Notes: generated from the letters alone by a model not told the origin. DNA of 64,000 bases from Desulfoscipio sp. XC116 (GCF_039851975.1 NZ_CP156660.1:2237035-2301034); one strand, 5' to 3'. Positions 8,504-18,019 are shown, counted from the stretch's first letter. Translations and numbers: made by a program.

Positions 8504-9855
8504 CGTTCCTTCTTGACATTCTGCAGCCGCTGCCACAATGCCTTTTCCCGCTCCTGCCCGGATGGCCGGTAAAATTGTGCGTTAAGCATATTGTCAGGCA
8601 AATACTGCTGTTCGATCCAATGCCCGTCGTAATCATGCGGGTACATATAAGTCCGCCCGTGGCCCAATTTCTCAGCTCCGCTGTAACTGGTATCCCGCAA
8701 GTGCGGGGGAACCGGCTCAACTTTTTCCTGGCGCACCGCCTTAAGCGCCGCTTCGATACCCAAATAGGCGGCGTTGCTTTTGGGTGCCATGGCCATATAC
8801 AAGGCGGCCTCGGCAAGAATTATCCGCGCTTCCGGCATACCGATACGCTCCACCGCCTGAGCCGCCGCGGCAGCCACCACCAACGCCTGGGGGTCGGCCA
8901 GGCCTACATCCTCCGCGGCCTGAATCATAATGCGGCGGGCAATGAAAACCGGGTTGTCACCCGCATGCAGCAGCCGGGCCAGCCAATACAAAGCAGCCTG
9001 GGGGTCTGACCCCCGCATGCTTTTAATAAACGCGGAGGTAACATCATAATGCTCATCCGCCCGGTTAAACTGGATAATCCGGTTTTGACAAACACCCTGT
9101 ACCACTTCACTTGTTATTCGCCTACGGCCGTCTTCGCCGGGCGGAGTGGTTAACACGCTCATTTCCAGCACATTCAGTGCGGCCCGGGCGTCACCGTTGG
9201 CAAAGATGATTATCTTTTGCAGAACATCATCGGGCAGATCCACCCGGTAGCTGCCCAAACCCCGTTCTTCATCCGCCAGTGCCCGGCGCACAATGCCGGC
9301 CAGCCCTTTGGCGGAAAGCGGTTCCAGCCGGTAAAGCAAGGACCGGGAAAGCAGCGGACGATTAACCGCGAACATGGGATTTTCGGTAGTTGAACCGATG
9401 AGTATAACCGTGCCATCCTCCACGAAGGGCAGCAACGCATCCTGCTGAGCCTTGTTGAAGCGGTGAATTTCATCAATAAAAAGCACGGTACGCCGCCTGT
9501 ACATGCCCAGGCGGTCCCGGGCCTGATCAACTACCTTGCGTATGTCCGCCACCCCGGCCATGACAGCGTTAATTTTTTCGAAATGCGCACTGGTCATACT
9601 GGCAATAATATGTGCTAAAGTAGTTTTACCGGTACCGGGCGGACCGAAAAATATCAATGATTGTAAACCATCATTTTTAATCAATTGCCTTAACGGGCGC
9701 CCCGTGCCCACCAGACTGCTTTGTTCCTCGAACTCATCCAGCGTGCAAGGCCGCATGCGCACGGCCAGCGGTGCCGAGCGGCTCATGTGACGACGCGCGG
9801 CTTGTTGGAACATATCTTCCACAATTTTACCCCCCATCAAGAAAAGCGCGCTCAT
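8500..9855 (-). CDS. rarA: Replication-associated recombination protein A (MgsA)
   Basis: AAA+ ATPase of the clamp-loader superfamily that acts at stalled replication forks. 451 residues, the usual length. Walker A GPPGTGKTT is at 71-79, Walker B LFIDEIHRFN near 125-134, the sensor segment is GSTTENP, and the C-terminal tetramerisation region includes KSMRGSDPQAALYWLARLL and the YPHDYDGHW block typical of RarA. The ATG start has GGAGGGAG five bases away. It is transcribed separately from the iscR operon, divided by repeat copy B and the iscR promoter region. Confidence 0.95.
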   Translation of the reverse strand: MSALFLMGGKIVEDMFQQAARRHMSRSAPLAVRMRPCTLDEFEEQSSLVGTGRPLRQLIKNDGLQSLIFFGPPGTGKTTLAHIIASMTSAHFEKINAVMAGVADIRKVVDQARDRLGMYRRRTVLFIDEIHRFNKAQQDALLPFVEDGTVILIGSTTENPMFAVNRPLLSRSLLYRLEPLSAKGLAGIVRRALADEERGLGSYRVDLPDDVLQKIIIFANGDARAALNVLEMSVLTTPPGEDGRRRITSEVVQGVCQNRIIQFNRADEHYDVTSAFIKSMRGSDPQAALYWLARLLHAGDNPVFIARRIMIQAAEDVGLADPQALVVAAAAAQAVERIGMPEARIILAEAALYMAMAPKSNAAYLGIEAALKAVRQEKVEPVPPHLRDTSYSGAEKLGHGRTYMYPHDYDGHWIEQQYLPDNMLNAQFYRPSGQEREKALWQRLQNVKKER

Positions 9856-9974
9856 TTAACTCCCTCCGGCGCGCTTTTCAACACTTTAATCCTTTGCGCT
9901 TGCATAAATTGGGGACATCCCTAAAAAGATATGTGTCCCCCGACCGCTAATGGCAAGTATAATTTCCTAAATTG

Positions 9975-10004
9975 CAAAAAGCCAGGAACATTCCCGTTCC
10001 TGGC
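9975..10004 (-). terminator. Terminator of trxA
   Basis: A perfect GCCAGGAAC stem with a short loop, followed on the minus strand by TTTTT, 16 bases beyond the trxA stop. Confidence 0.8.
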
Positions 10005-10019
10005 TTGCTCGTTATATCG

Positions 10020-10349
10020 TTATATATGCTTATCAAGTATAGACTGTAATTCTTTTTTAGTCCTAAATCCAACAATTCTTTCCACTTCGTTGCCACCCTT
10101 GAAAACAATTAAGGTGGGTATGCTCACTACGCTGAAACTGGAGGGAATGGACTTGCTTTCATCGACATTCAACTTAGCTACCTGCACCTTGCCCTCGTAT
10201 TCTGCCGCTATTTCTTCAACTACAGGGGCAATCATTTTGCAAGGTCCGCACCACTCGGCCCAAAAATCCACCAATACGGGCGTTTTGGCATTGCTGATAA
10301 AGTCCTGAAAATTAGCTTCCCCCAGAATGCTAATTTTGTCACTGGCCAC
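10020..10349 (-). CDS. trxA: Thioredoxin
   Basis: Small cytoplasmic disulfide reductase. 109 residues from the GTG at 10347-10349, chosen because AAAGGAG sits 8 bases upstream and it gives the normal thioredoxin length; a far upstream TTG would add 15 polar residues. The redox motif is WCGPC (C34, C37) in VDFWAEWCGPCKMIAP, and the cis-proline is in VVSIPTL. It is flanked by its own terminator and by tcdA upstream on the same strand. Confidence 0.96.
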   Translation of the reverse strand: MASDKISILGEANFQDFISNAKTPVLVDFWAEWCGPCKMIAPVVEEIAAEYEGKVQVAKLNVDESKSIPSSFSVVSIPTLIVFKGGNEVERIVGFRTKKELQSILDKHI

Positions 10350-10493
10350 TGGCATCTCTCCTTTATCTTTATTCTCTGTATCTTTAAGCTTCAACTACCA
10401 AACATATCAGTAGTATATGTAAATCCTTATTTGATATATGCAAACAGCATATCTACATAAACTATAATATCCGTCAGGTGATCAAATGTCAAT

Positions 10494-11411
10494 TCATACA
10501 GCGGGAAAAACACCCAAACCCAGTAATTTGTCGGTGACAAAAGCAGCCATTATTAATCCCGCCACCGACGGTACAAAAGCAATACTGCCGGTTGAAACGA
10601 CAGTTTGAGCGCCGTTGGCGGTCGGCAGCAACGCACCTGTTCCGGAGGCTGCCGCTGCCGCCGGTACAGCGTTCGGAACCGGCGCACCCGCTCCGAAATT
10701 CTCCGCTACATTGGCGAAAGACGAAAATACATCCGGCTTGAGGTCCGCAGACCCGGAAGAACTCTCCGCAGAAGTATACTGCACAGCAGCACGCTTCACT
10801 CCGGCAGCCGCGGACACGCCGACAGGTCGGGCTGTGGAATAAACCACGGGAACATCGGCGGTAATCCCGGCAGCCCGCATTTTTTTGCGCATTACTCTGG
10901 CCAGGGGACAAACCGATGTTTTCCATATACTATCAATTTTAAACGATGTGGGGTCTAATTTATTCCCGGCGCCCATTGCGGAAATGACAGGCAAATTGCG
11001 TTCGACGCACCCGGCAATTAAAGCCGCCTTGTTGTCCACATCGTCTATGGCGTCCACCACAAAGTCCAGAGCCCGGTTATCCAGCATATCGGAAGCCAAA
11101 TCGGGGGTAAATCTTTGCTGACGGGTTTGCAGCTGTAAAGCGGGATTAATTTGACGCAAGCGCTCCTCCATGACTTTCGTCTTAGCCAGGCCAACCGTTC
11201 CGGACATGGCGTGCAGCTGGCGATTGATATTGGTAATATCAACGGTATCATGATCCACCAACAAAAGAGCGCCTACCCCGGAACGGGCCAGCGCCTCCGC
11301 AGTGAAGGAACCCACACCTCCCAGGCCGAATATCGCTACTTTGCAGACGGCCAGTTTTTCCAGTCCCGTGCTGCCGATCAGCAGCTCTGTCCTGGCAAAT
11401 CTTCGCGGCAT
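10494..11411 (-). CDS. tcdA: tRNA threonylcarbamoyladenosine dehydratase, with an unusual internal insert
   Basis: ThiF/E1-like enzyme that cyclises t6A to ct6A at position 37 of ANN-decoding tRNAs using ATP. 305 residues from the ATG at 11409-11411 (GAGGTG 7 bases upstream). The ATP loop GLGGVGS is at 29-35, followed by D54 and the NRQ block, with DAIDDVDNKAAL at about 120 and the C-terminal GSIAFVPSVAGL hydrophobic segment. Known members are about 240-250 residues. The excess is an Ala/Ser/Gly/Pro-rich insert at about 197-272, between the VVYSTARP and GSIAF blocks, which looks disordered. Reading frame and flanking motifs are intact. Confidence 0.88.
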   Translation of the reverse strand: MPRRFARTELLIGSTGLEKLAVCKVAIFGLGGVGSFTAEALARSGVGALLLVDHDTVDITNINRQLHAMSGTVGLAKTKVMEERLRQINPALQLQTRQQRFTPDLASDMLDNRALDFVVDAIDDVDNKAALIAGCVERNLPVISAMGAGNKLDPTSFKIDSIWKTSVCPLARVMRKKMRAAGITADVPVVYSTARPVGVSAAAGVKRAAVQYTSAESSSGSADLKPDVFSSFANVAENFGAGAPVPNAVPAAAAASGTGALLPTANGAQTVVSTGSIAFVPSVAGLIMAAFVTDKLLGLGVFPAV

Positions 11412-11535
11412 TTTAATACACCTCGTCACTTCCGGTTTAAAACATTATAAAATTTCACATTGCCATACTCCAAAGCTTTAACTTTAGTTACCCTAATATA
11501 ATACCAGATTATTTAGCTCCAAAATTGCTGATAAT

Positions 11536-11586
11536 GCAAAGTTTCCAGAAGTCAATTGCTTTGCAGCAACTAGACCCTGGAAACTA
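11536..11586 (-). terminator. Terminator downstream of the 6S RNA gene
   Basis: An AGTTTCCAG/CTGGAAACT stem closes a partly paired loop at 11538-11584. The T-tract on the minus side is weak (TTTGCATT), so confidence is moderate. On the plus strand it is followed by ATTTTAAAA. Confidence 0.5.
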
Positions 11587-11599
11587 TTTTAAAAAACGT

Positions 11600-11793
11600 T
11601 ACAACCCCATGGTGCCGACAATCCCCAAAGTTTTACTGAACCTGTTCTCACAGGTGGGTGCCCTCCTGCATGATTCACGTTTCCTCCATGCAGAGTCTTA
11701 CATTCCACATCCAGAGGCCGGGCTCCCTTAACATTGGTGTTGGCTCAAAACTTCAGGTTGACCTCGCACACCGCAGGGTGTATTTCTTTTGTT
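11600..11793 (-). ncRNA. ssrS: 6S RNA
   Basis: A roughly 190-nt non-coding gene on the minus strand. It begins CACCCTGCGGTGTGCG, contains GAGCCAACACC about 50 nt in and a GGGAGCCC segment after that, and its 3' end (GGCACCATGGGGTTGT) pairs back to the 5' end to form the long closing helix of 6S RNA around an open central region. These blocks match what I know of Firmicutes 6S RNAs, which bind the sigma-A holoenzyme. A promoter (TTGCGA, 18 bp, TAAGAT) lies just upstream. The exact ends are estimates. Confidence 0.82.
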
Positions 11794-11799
11794 AACATA

Positions 11800-11829
11800 A
11801 TCTTAACATAAAATGTTGCTTTATCGCAA
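11800..11829 (-). promoter_or_regulatory. Promoter of the 6S RNA gene
   Basis: TTGCGA (11824-11829), an 18 bp spacer and TAAGAT (11800-11805) on the minus strand. The predicted start is near 11793, a few bases before the closing helix. Confidence 0.6.
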
Positions 11830-11897
11830 GTGCAAACGACTATTGTACCGCTGGGATTATTTATTAGTCATAATTGTCTTTTTAATGCATAATAAGG

Positions 11898-13697
11898 TTA
11901 TTTTTTGTCGGTTGCTTTTTTAACCGTGCTTTTAATGTGCAGTTCCCTAAGCTGGCGATCATCCACCGCTCCGGGAGCCAGGGTCATTAAATCAGTGGCA
12001 CTTTGGGTTTTGGGGAACGGTATGACATCACGAATAGTCTTCTTCCCGGTCAACAGCATGACCAGGCGGTCAAACCCGAAAGCTATGCCTCCATGAGGCG
12101 GGGTCCCGTACTCAAAGGCCTCCAGCATGTAAAAGAATTTTTCGTGAGCCTCTTCCTTGGTGTGCCCAATGGCGTCAAACATCATTTCCTGCACATCCCG
12201 ACGGTGAATCCTAATGCTGCCGCCGCCCACTTCAATACCGTTTAACACTATATCATAGGCCCGCGCCCGCACCCGGCCCGGGTCGCTCTGCAATAAGGGG
12301 ATATCCTCCTCCCGCGGCGAAGTAAACGGATGATGCATAGCCACCCAACGTTTTTCCTCATCGTCGTATTCCAGCAGGGGAAAATCAGTAACCCACAGGA
12401 AGTTAAACTTATCTTGCGGTATTATATCCAGCTTCTCGGCCAAATGTACGCGGAGCGCTCCCAGGGCAGCCGCCACCACATCCGGTTGATCAGCTACAAA
12501 TAACAATAAATCACCTTCCCGTGCGTTGAAACGGTCTAAAACAGTGGCAATTTCCCGCTCATTAAAAAATTTGGCAATGGGCGACTTAACTCCACCAGCA
12601 GTGACAATAAAATAGGCCAGCCCGCGGGCACGGTAAATGGCGGCAAATTTGGTAAGATCATCAATATCCTTGCGGCTGTACCCGCCGCAGCCGGCGGCAT
12701 TAATACCCCGCACCCGCCCGCCGTTTTCCACCGCCGAGGTGAATACCTTAAATCCACAGCCCGAAGCTATATCGGTGATATCTATCAATTCCATACCAAA
12801 CCGGGTATCGGGCTTGTCCGAGCCAAAACGATCCATGGCTTCCTGATAGGTCAAGCGCGTAAACGGCGTAGGTACATCAAGTCCTATCATTTCACGGCAC
12901 AGCCTGGCAACCATCTCTTCCATCAGTAAAAGCACATCTTCAACATCCACGAAGGACATTTCCAGATCTATCTGAGTGAATTCAGGCTGCCGGTCGGCCC
13001 GCAAGTCTTCATCCCTGAAGCAGCGCACAATCTGAAAATACCGATCCATCCCCGATACCATTAAAATTTGTTTGAATAACTGGGGAGATTGGGGCAAAGC
13101 GTAAAAACGGCCGGGATTCAAGCGACTGGGCACCAAAAAGTCCCTGGCTCCCTCGGGGGTGCTGCGGGTCAGCATGGGTGTTTCAATTTCCCAAAAGCCA
13201 TGCTCATCCAGAAAATCACGTGCCGCCTTGGCGGCTCGGTGACGCATCTGCATGGCATGCTGCATTTCCGGCCGGCGCAAATCCAAATAACGATAGCGTA
13301 AGCGCAAGTTCTCATCCACATCCACGCCGTCCTCAATATAAAACGGCGGTGTTTTAGCCCGGTTTAGTACGCGCAGCTCATCCACCAGCACTTCAATTTC
13401 CCCGGTGGCTAAATTGGGGTTGACCGTTCCCTCGGGCCTCATGGATACCCGCCCGGTAACCGCCAGCACATATTCACTGCGCACGCCCTCCGCCTTTTCA
13501 AAGGACGCACTGTTAATATCGGGACTGAATACCACTTGTACCAGCCCGGTGCGGTCACGTAAATCAACAAAAATTAAACCGCCGTGGTCACGACGGGTAT
13601 TTACCCAACCCATCAGGGTAACCGCCCTGTCATTGTCTCCGGCGGTTAATTCCCCGCAATAATGGCTGCGTTTCATGCCCTGCATAGATTCAGACAT
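11898..13697 (-). CDS. aspS: Aspartyl-tRNA synthetase
   Basis: Class II enzyme that aspartylates tRNA-Asp. 599 residues, the normal bacterial length with the inserted GAD domain. The N-terminal OB fold includes [15 protein letters not shown]. Further motifs are QSPQLFKQ, motif 2 [18 protein letters not shown], and motif 3 [15 protein letters not shown] near 555-570. The ATG start has GGGAGGT upstream. Whether it also charges tRNA-Asn cannot be read from the window. It follows hisS on the same strand, an arrangement common in Firmicutes. Confidence 0.97.
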   Translation of the reverse strand: MSESMQGMKRSHYCGELTAGDNDRAVTLMGWVNTRRDHGGLIFVDLRDRTGLVQVVFSPDINSASFEKAEGVRSEYVLAVTGRVSMRPEGTVNPNLATGEIEVLVDELRVLNRAKTPPFYIEDGVDVDENLRLRYRYLDLRRPEMQHAMQMRHRAAKAARDFLDEHGFWEIETPMLTRSTPEGARDFLVPSRLNPGRFYALPQSPQLFKQILMVSGMDRYFQIVRCFRDEDLRADRQPEFTQIDLEMSFVDVEDVLLLMEEMVARLCREMIGLDVPTPFTRLTYQEAMDRFGSDKPDTRFGMELIDITDIASGCGFKVFTSAVENGGRVRGINAAGCGGYSRKDIDDLTKFAAIYRARGLAYFIVTAGGVKSPIAKFFNEREIATVLDRFNAREGDLLLFVADQPDVVAAALGALRVHLAEKLDIIPQDKFNFLWVTDFPLLEYDDEEKRWVAMHHPFTSPREEDIPLLQSDPGRVRARAYDIVLNGIEVGGGSIRIHRRDVQEMMFDAIGHTKEEAHEKFFYMLEAFEYGTPPHGGIAFGFDRLVMLLTGKKTIRDVIPFPKTQSATDLMTLAPGAVDDRQLRELHIKSTVKKATDKK

Positions 13698-13844
13698 TTG
13701 TGCAATTACCTCCCTGCATAATACCGATGGCTTATATTTGCGTATATAGTCATAAATCCACCGGCAAGTTTAAAGCTGCTTATTCATCTCTTCACTATAT
13801 ACCGCCGCATGATCCATAATTAACTCCCCGGGCAAAGCAAACAT

Positions 13845-15098
13845 CTAGCTATGTAATGCCCGGATAGCTTCGTCTTTAGAGATTTCCCGCTGGCTGCCCG
13901 CTATCATATCACGCAAAACGACACTGCCTTTTTGCAATTCATTTTCACCAATAATAACGGCATAACGCACACCCATTTTACCGGCGTATTTCATCTGAGC
14001 CTTGAGACTGCGCCCCTGGTAATCCATATCGGCGGCAATACCGGCGGCCCGTAAACGAGCCAGCAATGAGAAACCTTCCCGGATGGCCCGGTCCCCTATC
14101 GCCGCTAAAAATACTACAGGGCCAACCTTAATGTCCGGCAATTTGCCGCGCTGTTCCAGGGCTAGCAAAATCCGTTCCAAACCAAGAGCAAAACCGATAC
14201 CCGGCGTAGGCGGTCCGCCGCATGCTTCCACCAAGCCGTTGTAACGTCCGCCCCCGCCGATAGAACTTTGGGCGCCGATTCCCGGGGCCATTATTTCAAA
14301 GGCAGTGTGGGTATAATAATCCAGACCCCGCACCAGCCGCTTGTCCAGGATATACGGTATGCCAAGGTCCTGCATATGCTGCCGCACTTTTTCAAAATGC
14401 GCCCGGCAATCCGGGCATAGGCAATCCGCCGTGGTGGGCGCCTCCCGGGCCAGCTCGGCGCAGCGGCTCGCCTTACAATCCAGTATACGCAATGGATTTC
14501 TTGTAAACCTGTCTTGACAGTTGGTGCATAGCTCATTAAGCACGGGCTGAAAATATTGCTGCAGTTTTTCTCGCACTACGGCACGGCACTCGGGACAACC
14601 CAGGCTGTTTATGTGCAGTTCCAGGTCATCCAGTCCCAGCCGGCCATAAAAATCCATGGCCAAAGCCATTACCTCGGCATCTGCCGCAGGCTGCTGAGCA
14701 CCAAACACTTCTATCCCAAACTGGTGAAACTGCCGGAGACGTCCGGCCTGCGGACGGTCATATCTAAACATGGGCCCTATGTAATAGGTTTTTACGGGCT
14801 GCGGCCCGGCGTGGAGTTTATCCTCCAGGTAAGCCCGCACCACGGATGCCGTGCCTTCGGGCCGCAAGGTAATACTTCGCTCACCCCGGTCCCGGAAGGT
14901 GTACATTTCTTTTTCCACTATATCAGTGCTTTCTCCCACCCCGCGAATAAATAACTCCGTATGTTCAAATATCGGGGTGCGAATCTCCCGGTAGCCGTAC
15001 TCCCGGCACACCCGGGCCGCCACATTTTCTATGTACTGCCAATTTTCAGTCTGGCCCGGAAGAATATCGGCGGTCCCCCGCGGCCGTGTGGTCAACAT
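13845..15098 (-). CDS. hisS: Histidyl-tRNA synthetase
   Basis: Class II enzyme that charges tRNA-His. 417 residues from the ATG at 15096-15098; AAAGGAGG lies 12 bases upstream and an earlier in-frame TTG overlaps it. Motif 1 covers the PRGTADILPG start, motif 2 is FRYDRPQAGRLRQFHQFG, and the histidine-binding RGLDYYTHTAFE and GGGRYNGL are present, followed by the C-terminal anticodon-binding domain. The leader holds a promoter and a hairpin with a T-run that could attenuate transcription. Confidence 0.97.
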   Translation of the reverse strand: MLTTRPRGTADILPGQTENWQYIENVAARVCREYGYREIRTPIFEHTELFIRGVGESTDIVEKEMYTFRDRGERSITLRPEGTASVVRAYLEDKLHAGPQPVKTYYIGPMFRYDRPQAGRLRQFHQFGIEVFGAQQPAADAEVMALAMDFYGRLGLDDLELHINSLGCPECRAVVREKLQQYFQPVLNELCTNCQDRFTRNPLRILDCKASRCAELAREAPTTADCLCPDCRAHFEKVRQHMQDLGIPYILDKRLVRGLDYYTHTAFEIMAPGIGAQSSIGGGGRYNGLVEACGGPPTPGIGFALGLERILLALEQRGKLPDIKVGPVVFLAAIGDRAIREGFSLLARLRAAGIAADMDYQGRSLKAQMKYAGKMGVRYAVIIGENELQKGSVVLRDMIAGSQREISKDEAIRALHS

Positions 15099-15146
15099 GT
15101 TATATTGGCGCCTCCTTTGCAAACCGGAGCCTAATTATTTTGAAGA

Positions 15147-15183
15147 ACAGAAAACTCCCGTAACCGGTAATCGGAAACGGGAG
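15147..15183 (-). terminator. Possible attenuator terminator in the hisS leader
   Basis: A CTCCCGT/ACGGGAG stem (15154-15183) is followed on the minus strand by TTTTCTGTT and lies between the promoter at 15220-15248 and the hisS start. A terminator inside a leader implies regulated read-through. No T-box consensus is visible, so the signal is unknown. Confidence 0.55.
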
Positions 15184-15219
15184 AGCAAAGCAGTGTCCTG
15201 CCGTGCATACCTGAATCCA

Positions 15220-15248
15220 ATTTTATGTAATATCTCGACTTTTGTCAA
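15220..15248 (-). promoter_or_regulatory. Promoter of hisS-aspS
   Basis: TTGACA (15243-15248), a 17 bp spacer and TAAAAT (15220-15225) on the minus strand. This is a near-consensus sigma-A promoter with a leader of about 115 nt. Confidence 0.75.
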
Positions 15249-15542
15249 CCTGCCCCGTCCGTTAAATGAACTTTAAATGAACAGATCCATTCAATACGTT
15301 TTATGGCATCTCCGGCGTCTCATATCGGACTGTTTACGCCATTAAGATTGCTTCACCGCTACCAAACGACGGATAGTTCCTTTGCATATATTAGCTTAAA
15401 AACCAGGTATACTATTGCTCACTGGCGATAACACAGCTGAAATGTTATAATTTCATAAATATAATGTTTTGCATTAAACACGGAAGGCTATGTTTCTATA
15501 ACTTTACTCTTAGGATTCATAAATTAACAGAGGTGACTTACA

Positions 15543-15758
15543 ATGATTACCATGGAATTAGTGGAAAGAATTAATTATCTGGCCCGCAAAAAACGCTATG
15601 AAGGGCTGACCGATGAGGAAAAGAATGAACAGCAAAAGCTGCGCAGTCAATATTTGGACGGTATCCGACAGCAGATAGTTGACGCCATGGAAGGGGCCGG
15701 GTATACAAAAAAACACGACACCCGATGCGGGTGCCATAACTGTAAGCAACACCAGTAA
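15543..15758 (+). CDS. DUF896 family protein (YnzC-like)
   Basis: 71 residues. The first ~55 (ELVERINYLARKKRYEGLTDEE, KLRSQYLDGIRQQI) match the three-helix DUF896/UPF0291 family, whose B. subtilis member YnzC lies in an SOS-controlled operon. The tail adds a CGCHNCK cluster after the usual end, which might bind a metal (inference). The ribosome site AGAGGTGA is 6-7 bases before the ATG. It is a lone plus-strand gene between minus-strand neighbours. I saw no clear LexA box in the ~240 bases upstream. Confidence 0.85.
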   Translation: MITMELVERINYLARKKRYEGLTDEEKNEQQKLRSQYLDGIRQQIVDAMEGAGYTKKHDTRCGCHNCKQHQ

Positions 15759-15956
15759 ATATCAGCCAACTTAATATAAACAAAAAGCCCGGTTTATCGA
15801 CTATTGAGATGAATTTGCCGCCACATAAGCGCAATAGGATACGCCAACCAAACAGCCGGCACCCATCAAAGCAACGGAAGCTTTCCTAAAAGTGATTTTT
15901 ACTGTAGTGCCGCACATATACCGCGCAGGCTGCAAAATGGTCACCGGGATGGTTGA

Positions 15957-17648
15957 TCAACCGCCCAAGTCCAGCACCCACCCCCTTAACGCTTTGCGGT
16001 CCACCCGGCCGTCCGGCGTTTGGGGAATGACTGTCTTGACCGCAAACTCTCTGGGCGCGGCATGGGCCGCCAGGCCGTTTTTGACAAAAACGCGCAGTTC
16101 CTCGCCCAACTGTTCCGACCACCGGCAGCCAGGCCGCAACACTATATAGGCCTTAATAATTTCGCCCCTTATTTTATCCGGCTTACCGGCAACACCGGCA
16201 TCTTGAACAGCCGGGTGTTCACGTAATTTTTCCTCCACCTCCCATGGGCCGACCCGCTCTCCGGCGGTGTTGATCACACCGTCTACCCGGCCCTGGAAAT
16301 AAAAATAGCCGTCCTCGTCTTTATACGCGGCATCTCCTGAAATAAACCAGGGGGCCAGTTTAAAGTAGTCTTCGTATTTCGCCCGGTCTCCCCATACGTC
16401 CCGGGCCATAGCGGGCCAACCCCGGTGTACGGCCAGATTGCCCACCTGGTAAGGCGGCAGCTCCCTGCCGGCATCATCCACCACCGCAGCCTTTACACCG
16501 GGCACGGGCCGGCCAATGGAACCCATCTTGATATCCAGGCAGCGCAGGCTGCAAATCATATTCATTCCCGTCTCGCTCATCCACCAGGTATCATAAACAG
16601 GAATACCAAAGGTATCCATACACCACTGCATTACATCTCCGGTAAGCGGCTCACCCACGCTAAGCAAGTGCCGCACGCTGCTCAGGTCATACTGCCCGTA
16701 AACCGCCCGGCCTGCGGCGATAATCATCCGCCAGGCAGTCGGCGCACTGTACCATACACTCACCTTATATTTTTCCAGCGCCCGGCACCAGCCGGCCGCA
16801 TCAAAGCGCCCGCCTTTAACCAGCACCGGCACACCATGCAGCCAGGGTGCTATAAAACCATAAGCAATGCCCGTGATCCAGCCGGGGTCGGCGGTGCACC
16901 AGTACACGTCGCCTTCTTTTAAATCATGCACCCAGGCGGCGGTATTCCACAAGCCCAGCATGATATCGTGCACATGTACCAGGCCCTTGGGACGCCCGTC
17001 CGCACCGGCGGCGTACAGTATAAACAGAGGATCCTCCCTGGTTAGCCAGCGGCACTGAGCTGCGGAAGGTGCAGCAGCCACTTCGTTGTGCCAATCCAAA
17101 ACGCTATCCTTGTCTGCCACCGCACCCCGGGTGACAAAAACTGTCCGCAGCTCGGGCAAATGCTGCCGAGGAACCCGGGGCAGCAAATCAGCAGTGGTCA
17201 CCAGCGCCCGGGCACCGCTGCCCTGCAGCCGTTCCCGCACTGCGTCCTCCATAAACGCCTCAAAAAGAGGCACCACAATAACCCCTCTTTTGGCAGCTCC
17301 CAGAAAACTGATATACAGCTCCGGACTGCGTGGCAAAAACAAACCCAGCCGATCACCCCGCTGCAAGCCGTACTTGTCCAAAGTGTTGGCGAACCGGTTG
17401 ACCTGCTCGTTTAACTGATTAAACGTATAGCTTTCCTGCCCGTCATCCGCATCGTAGTAAAGCGCCACCCGATCGCCCAGTCCGCGAGCGATATTGTCGT
17501 CCAGCACCCGGTAGGCAATATTCACACCGACAGCATCCCCGTAAAATTCCCGGGCCTGTTCTGTAAAGCTAAAGGTGCTATAAGTTAGCTCATAGTCCCG
17601 CAAATTATGGTTACCCGGCAAAGCATCAATTACTTTTGGCTTACCCAT
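15957..17648 (-). CDS. Acyl/acetyl-CoA synthetase-like protein with altered catalytic motifs
   Basis: 563 residues, ANL superfamily, closest by eye to AcsA-type AMP-forming acetyl-CoA synthetases. The fold markers are present: DPGWITGIAYG, WYSAPTAWRM, WWMSETGMN, ISGDAAYKDEDGYFYFQGR. Two active-site elements depart from the family. The phosphate loop, usually YTSGTTGKPKG, reads YAAGADGRPKG (about residue 217). The C-terminal segment, usually ending in SGK with the catalytic lysine, reads TPDGRVDRKALR. The protein may be weakly active, may use another chemistry, or may be regulatory. The ATG start has an excellent G-rich ribosome site. It is monocistronic. Confidence 0.85.
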   Translation of the reverse strand: MGKPKVIDALPGNHNLRDYELTYSTFSFTEQAREFYGDAVGVNIAYRVLDDNIARGLGDRVALYYDADDGQESYTFNQLNEQVNRFANTLDKYGLQRGDRLGLFLPRSPELYISFLGAAKRGVIVVPLFEAFMEDAVRERLQGSGARALVTTADLLPRVPRQHLPELRTVFVTRGAVADKDSVLDWHNEVAAAPSAAQCRWLTREDPLFILYAAGADGRPKGLVHVHDIMLGLWNTAAWVHDLKEGDVYWCTADPGWITGIAYGFIAPWLHGVPVLVKGGRFDAAGWCRALEKYKVSVWYSAPTAWRMIIAAGRAVYGQYDLSSVRHLLSVGEPLTGDVMQWCMDTFGIPVYDTWWMSETGMNMICSLRCLDIKMGSIGRPVPGVKAAVVDDAGRELPPYQVGNLAVHRGWPAMARDVWGDRAKYEDYFKLAPWFISGDAAYKDEDGYFYFQGRVDGVINTAGERVGPWEVEEKLREHPAVQDAGVAGKPDKIRGEIIKAYIVLRPGCRWSEQLGEELRVFVKNGLAAHAAPREFAVKTVIPQTPDGRVDRKALRGWVLDLGG

Positions 17649-17776
17649 TATCTAAAACCCCCCCTCCCCTTATTCAATTACCATAATAATGATCAATATT
17701 CCTGCAATTGTGAATTTTTTTTAAACTTTATGTATACTAATTACTGCAACATGCATATCTCAGGCCCGGCGTTGGA

Positions 17777-17811
17777 AAAACCCGGGCTGTCCGACAAAAT
17801 TGCCCGGGTTA
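17777..17811 (-). terminator. Terminator downstream of the hydrolase pair
   Basis: An AACCCGGGC/GCCCGGGTT stem with a 14-nt loop; the minus strand continues TTTTTCC. It would end transcription from the MBL-fold genes at 18020-19305. Confidence 0.65.
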
Positions 17812-17831
17812 CCTGGTACTGCAAGTGTTAA

Positions 17832-17972
17832 TTACTTTTTGAATAAAGCTCCGCCGTCTTGATAGATCCGGTTAAACGCGCCGCTATTCGTGTAGTGTAC
17901 TTCTACTGCGCCAAAGAGCGGCAAACCCATCTTAAAGCGATAAACAATACTTTTCGCTGTAATGCCGGCTGT
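17832..17972 (-). pseudogene. Short open remnant of unknown origin
   Basis: 47 codons open between stops, ending VHYTNSGAFNRIYQDGG then ALFKK and stop. The sequence looks protein-like but has no convincing start; the only ATG gives 32 residues with no ribosome site. It is probably the 3' end of a decayed gene. I do not recognise the family. Confidence 0.3.
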
Positions 17973-18019
17973 TTACTATAAATACACAGGTAGGGATACC
18001 TGATTTTTGCGGTTAACGT

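Noticed and set aside
10615-10842. Plus-strand open frame over tcdA, rich in Ala and Gly
   Set aside because: It is the complement of the low-complexity insert of tcdA and has no ribosome site.
15151-15260. T-box for hisS
   Set aside because: The terminator is present but no GGTGG-type T-box sequence precedes it.
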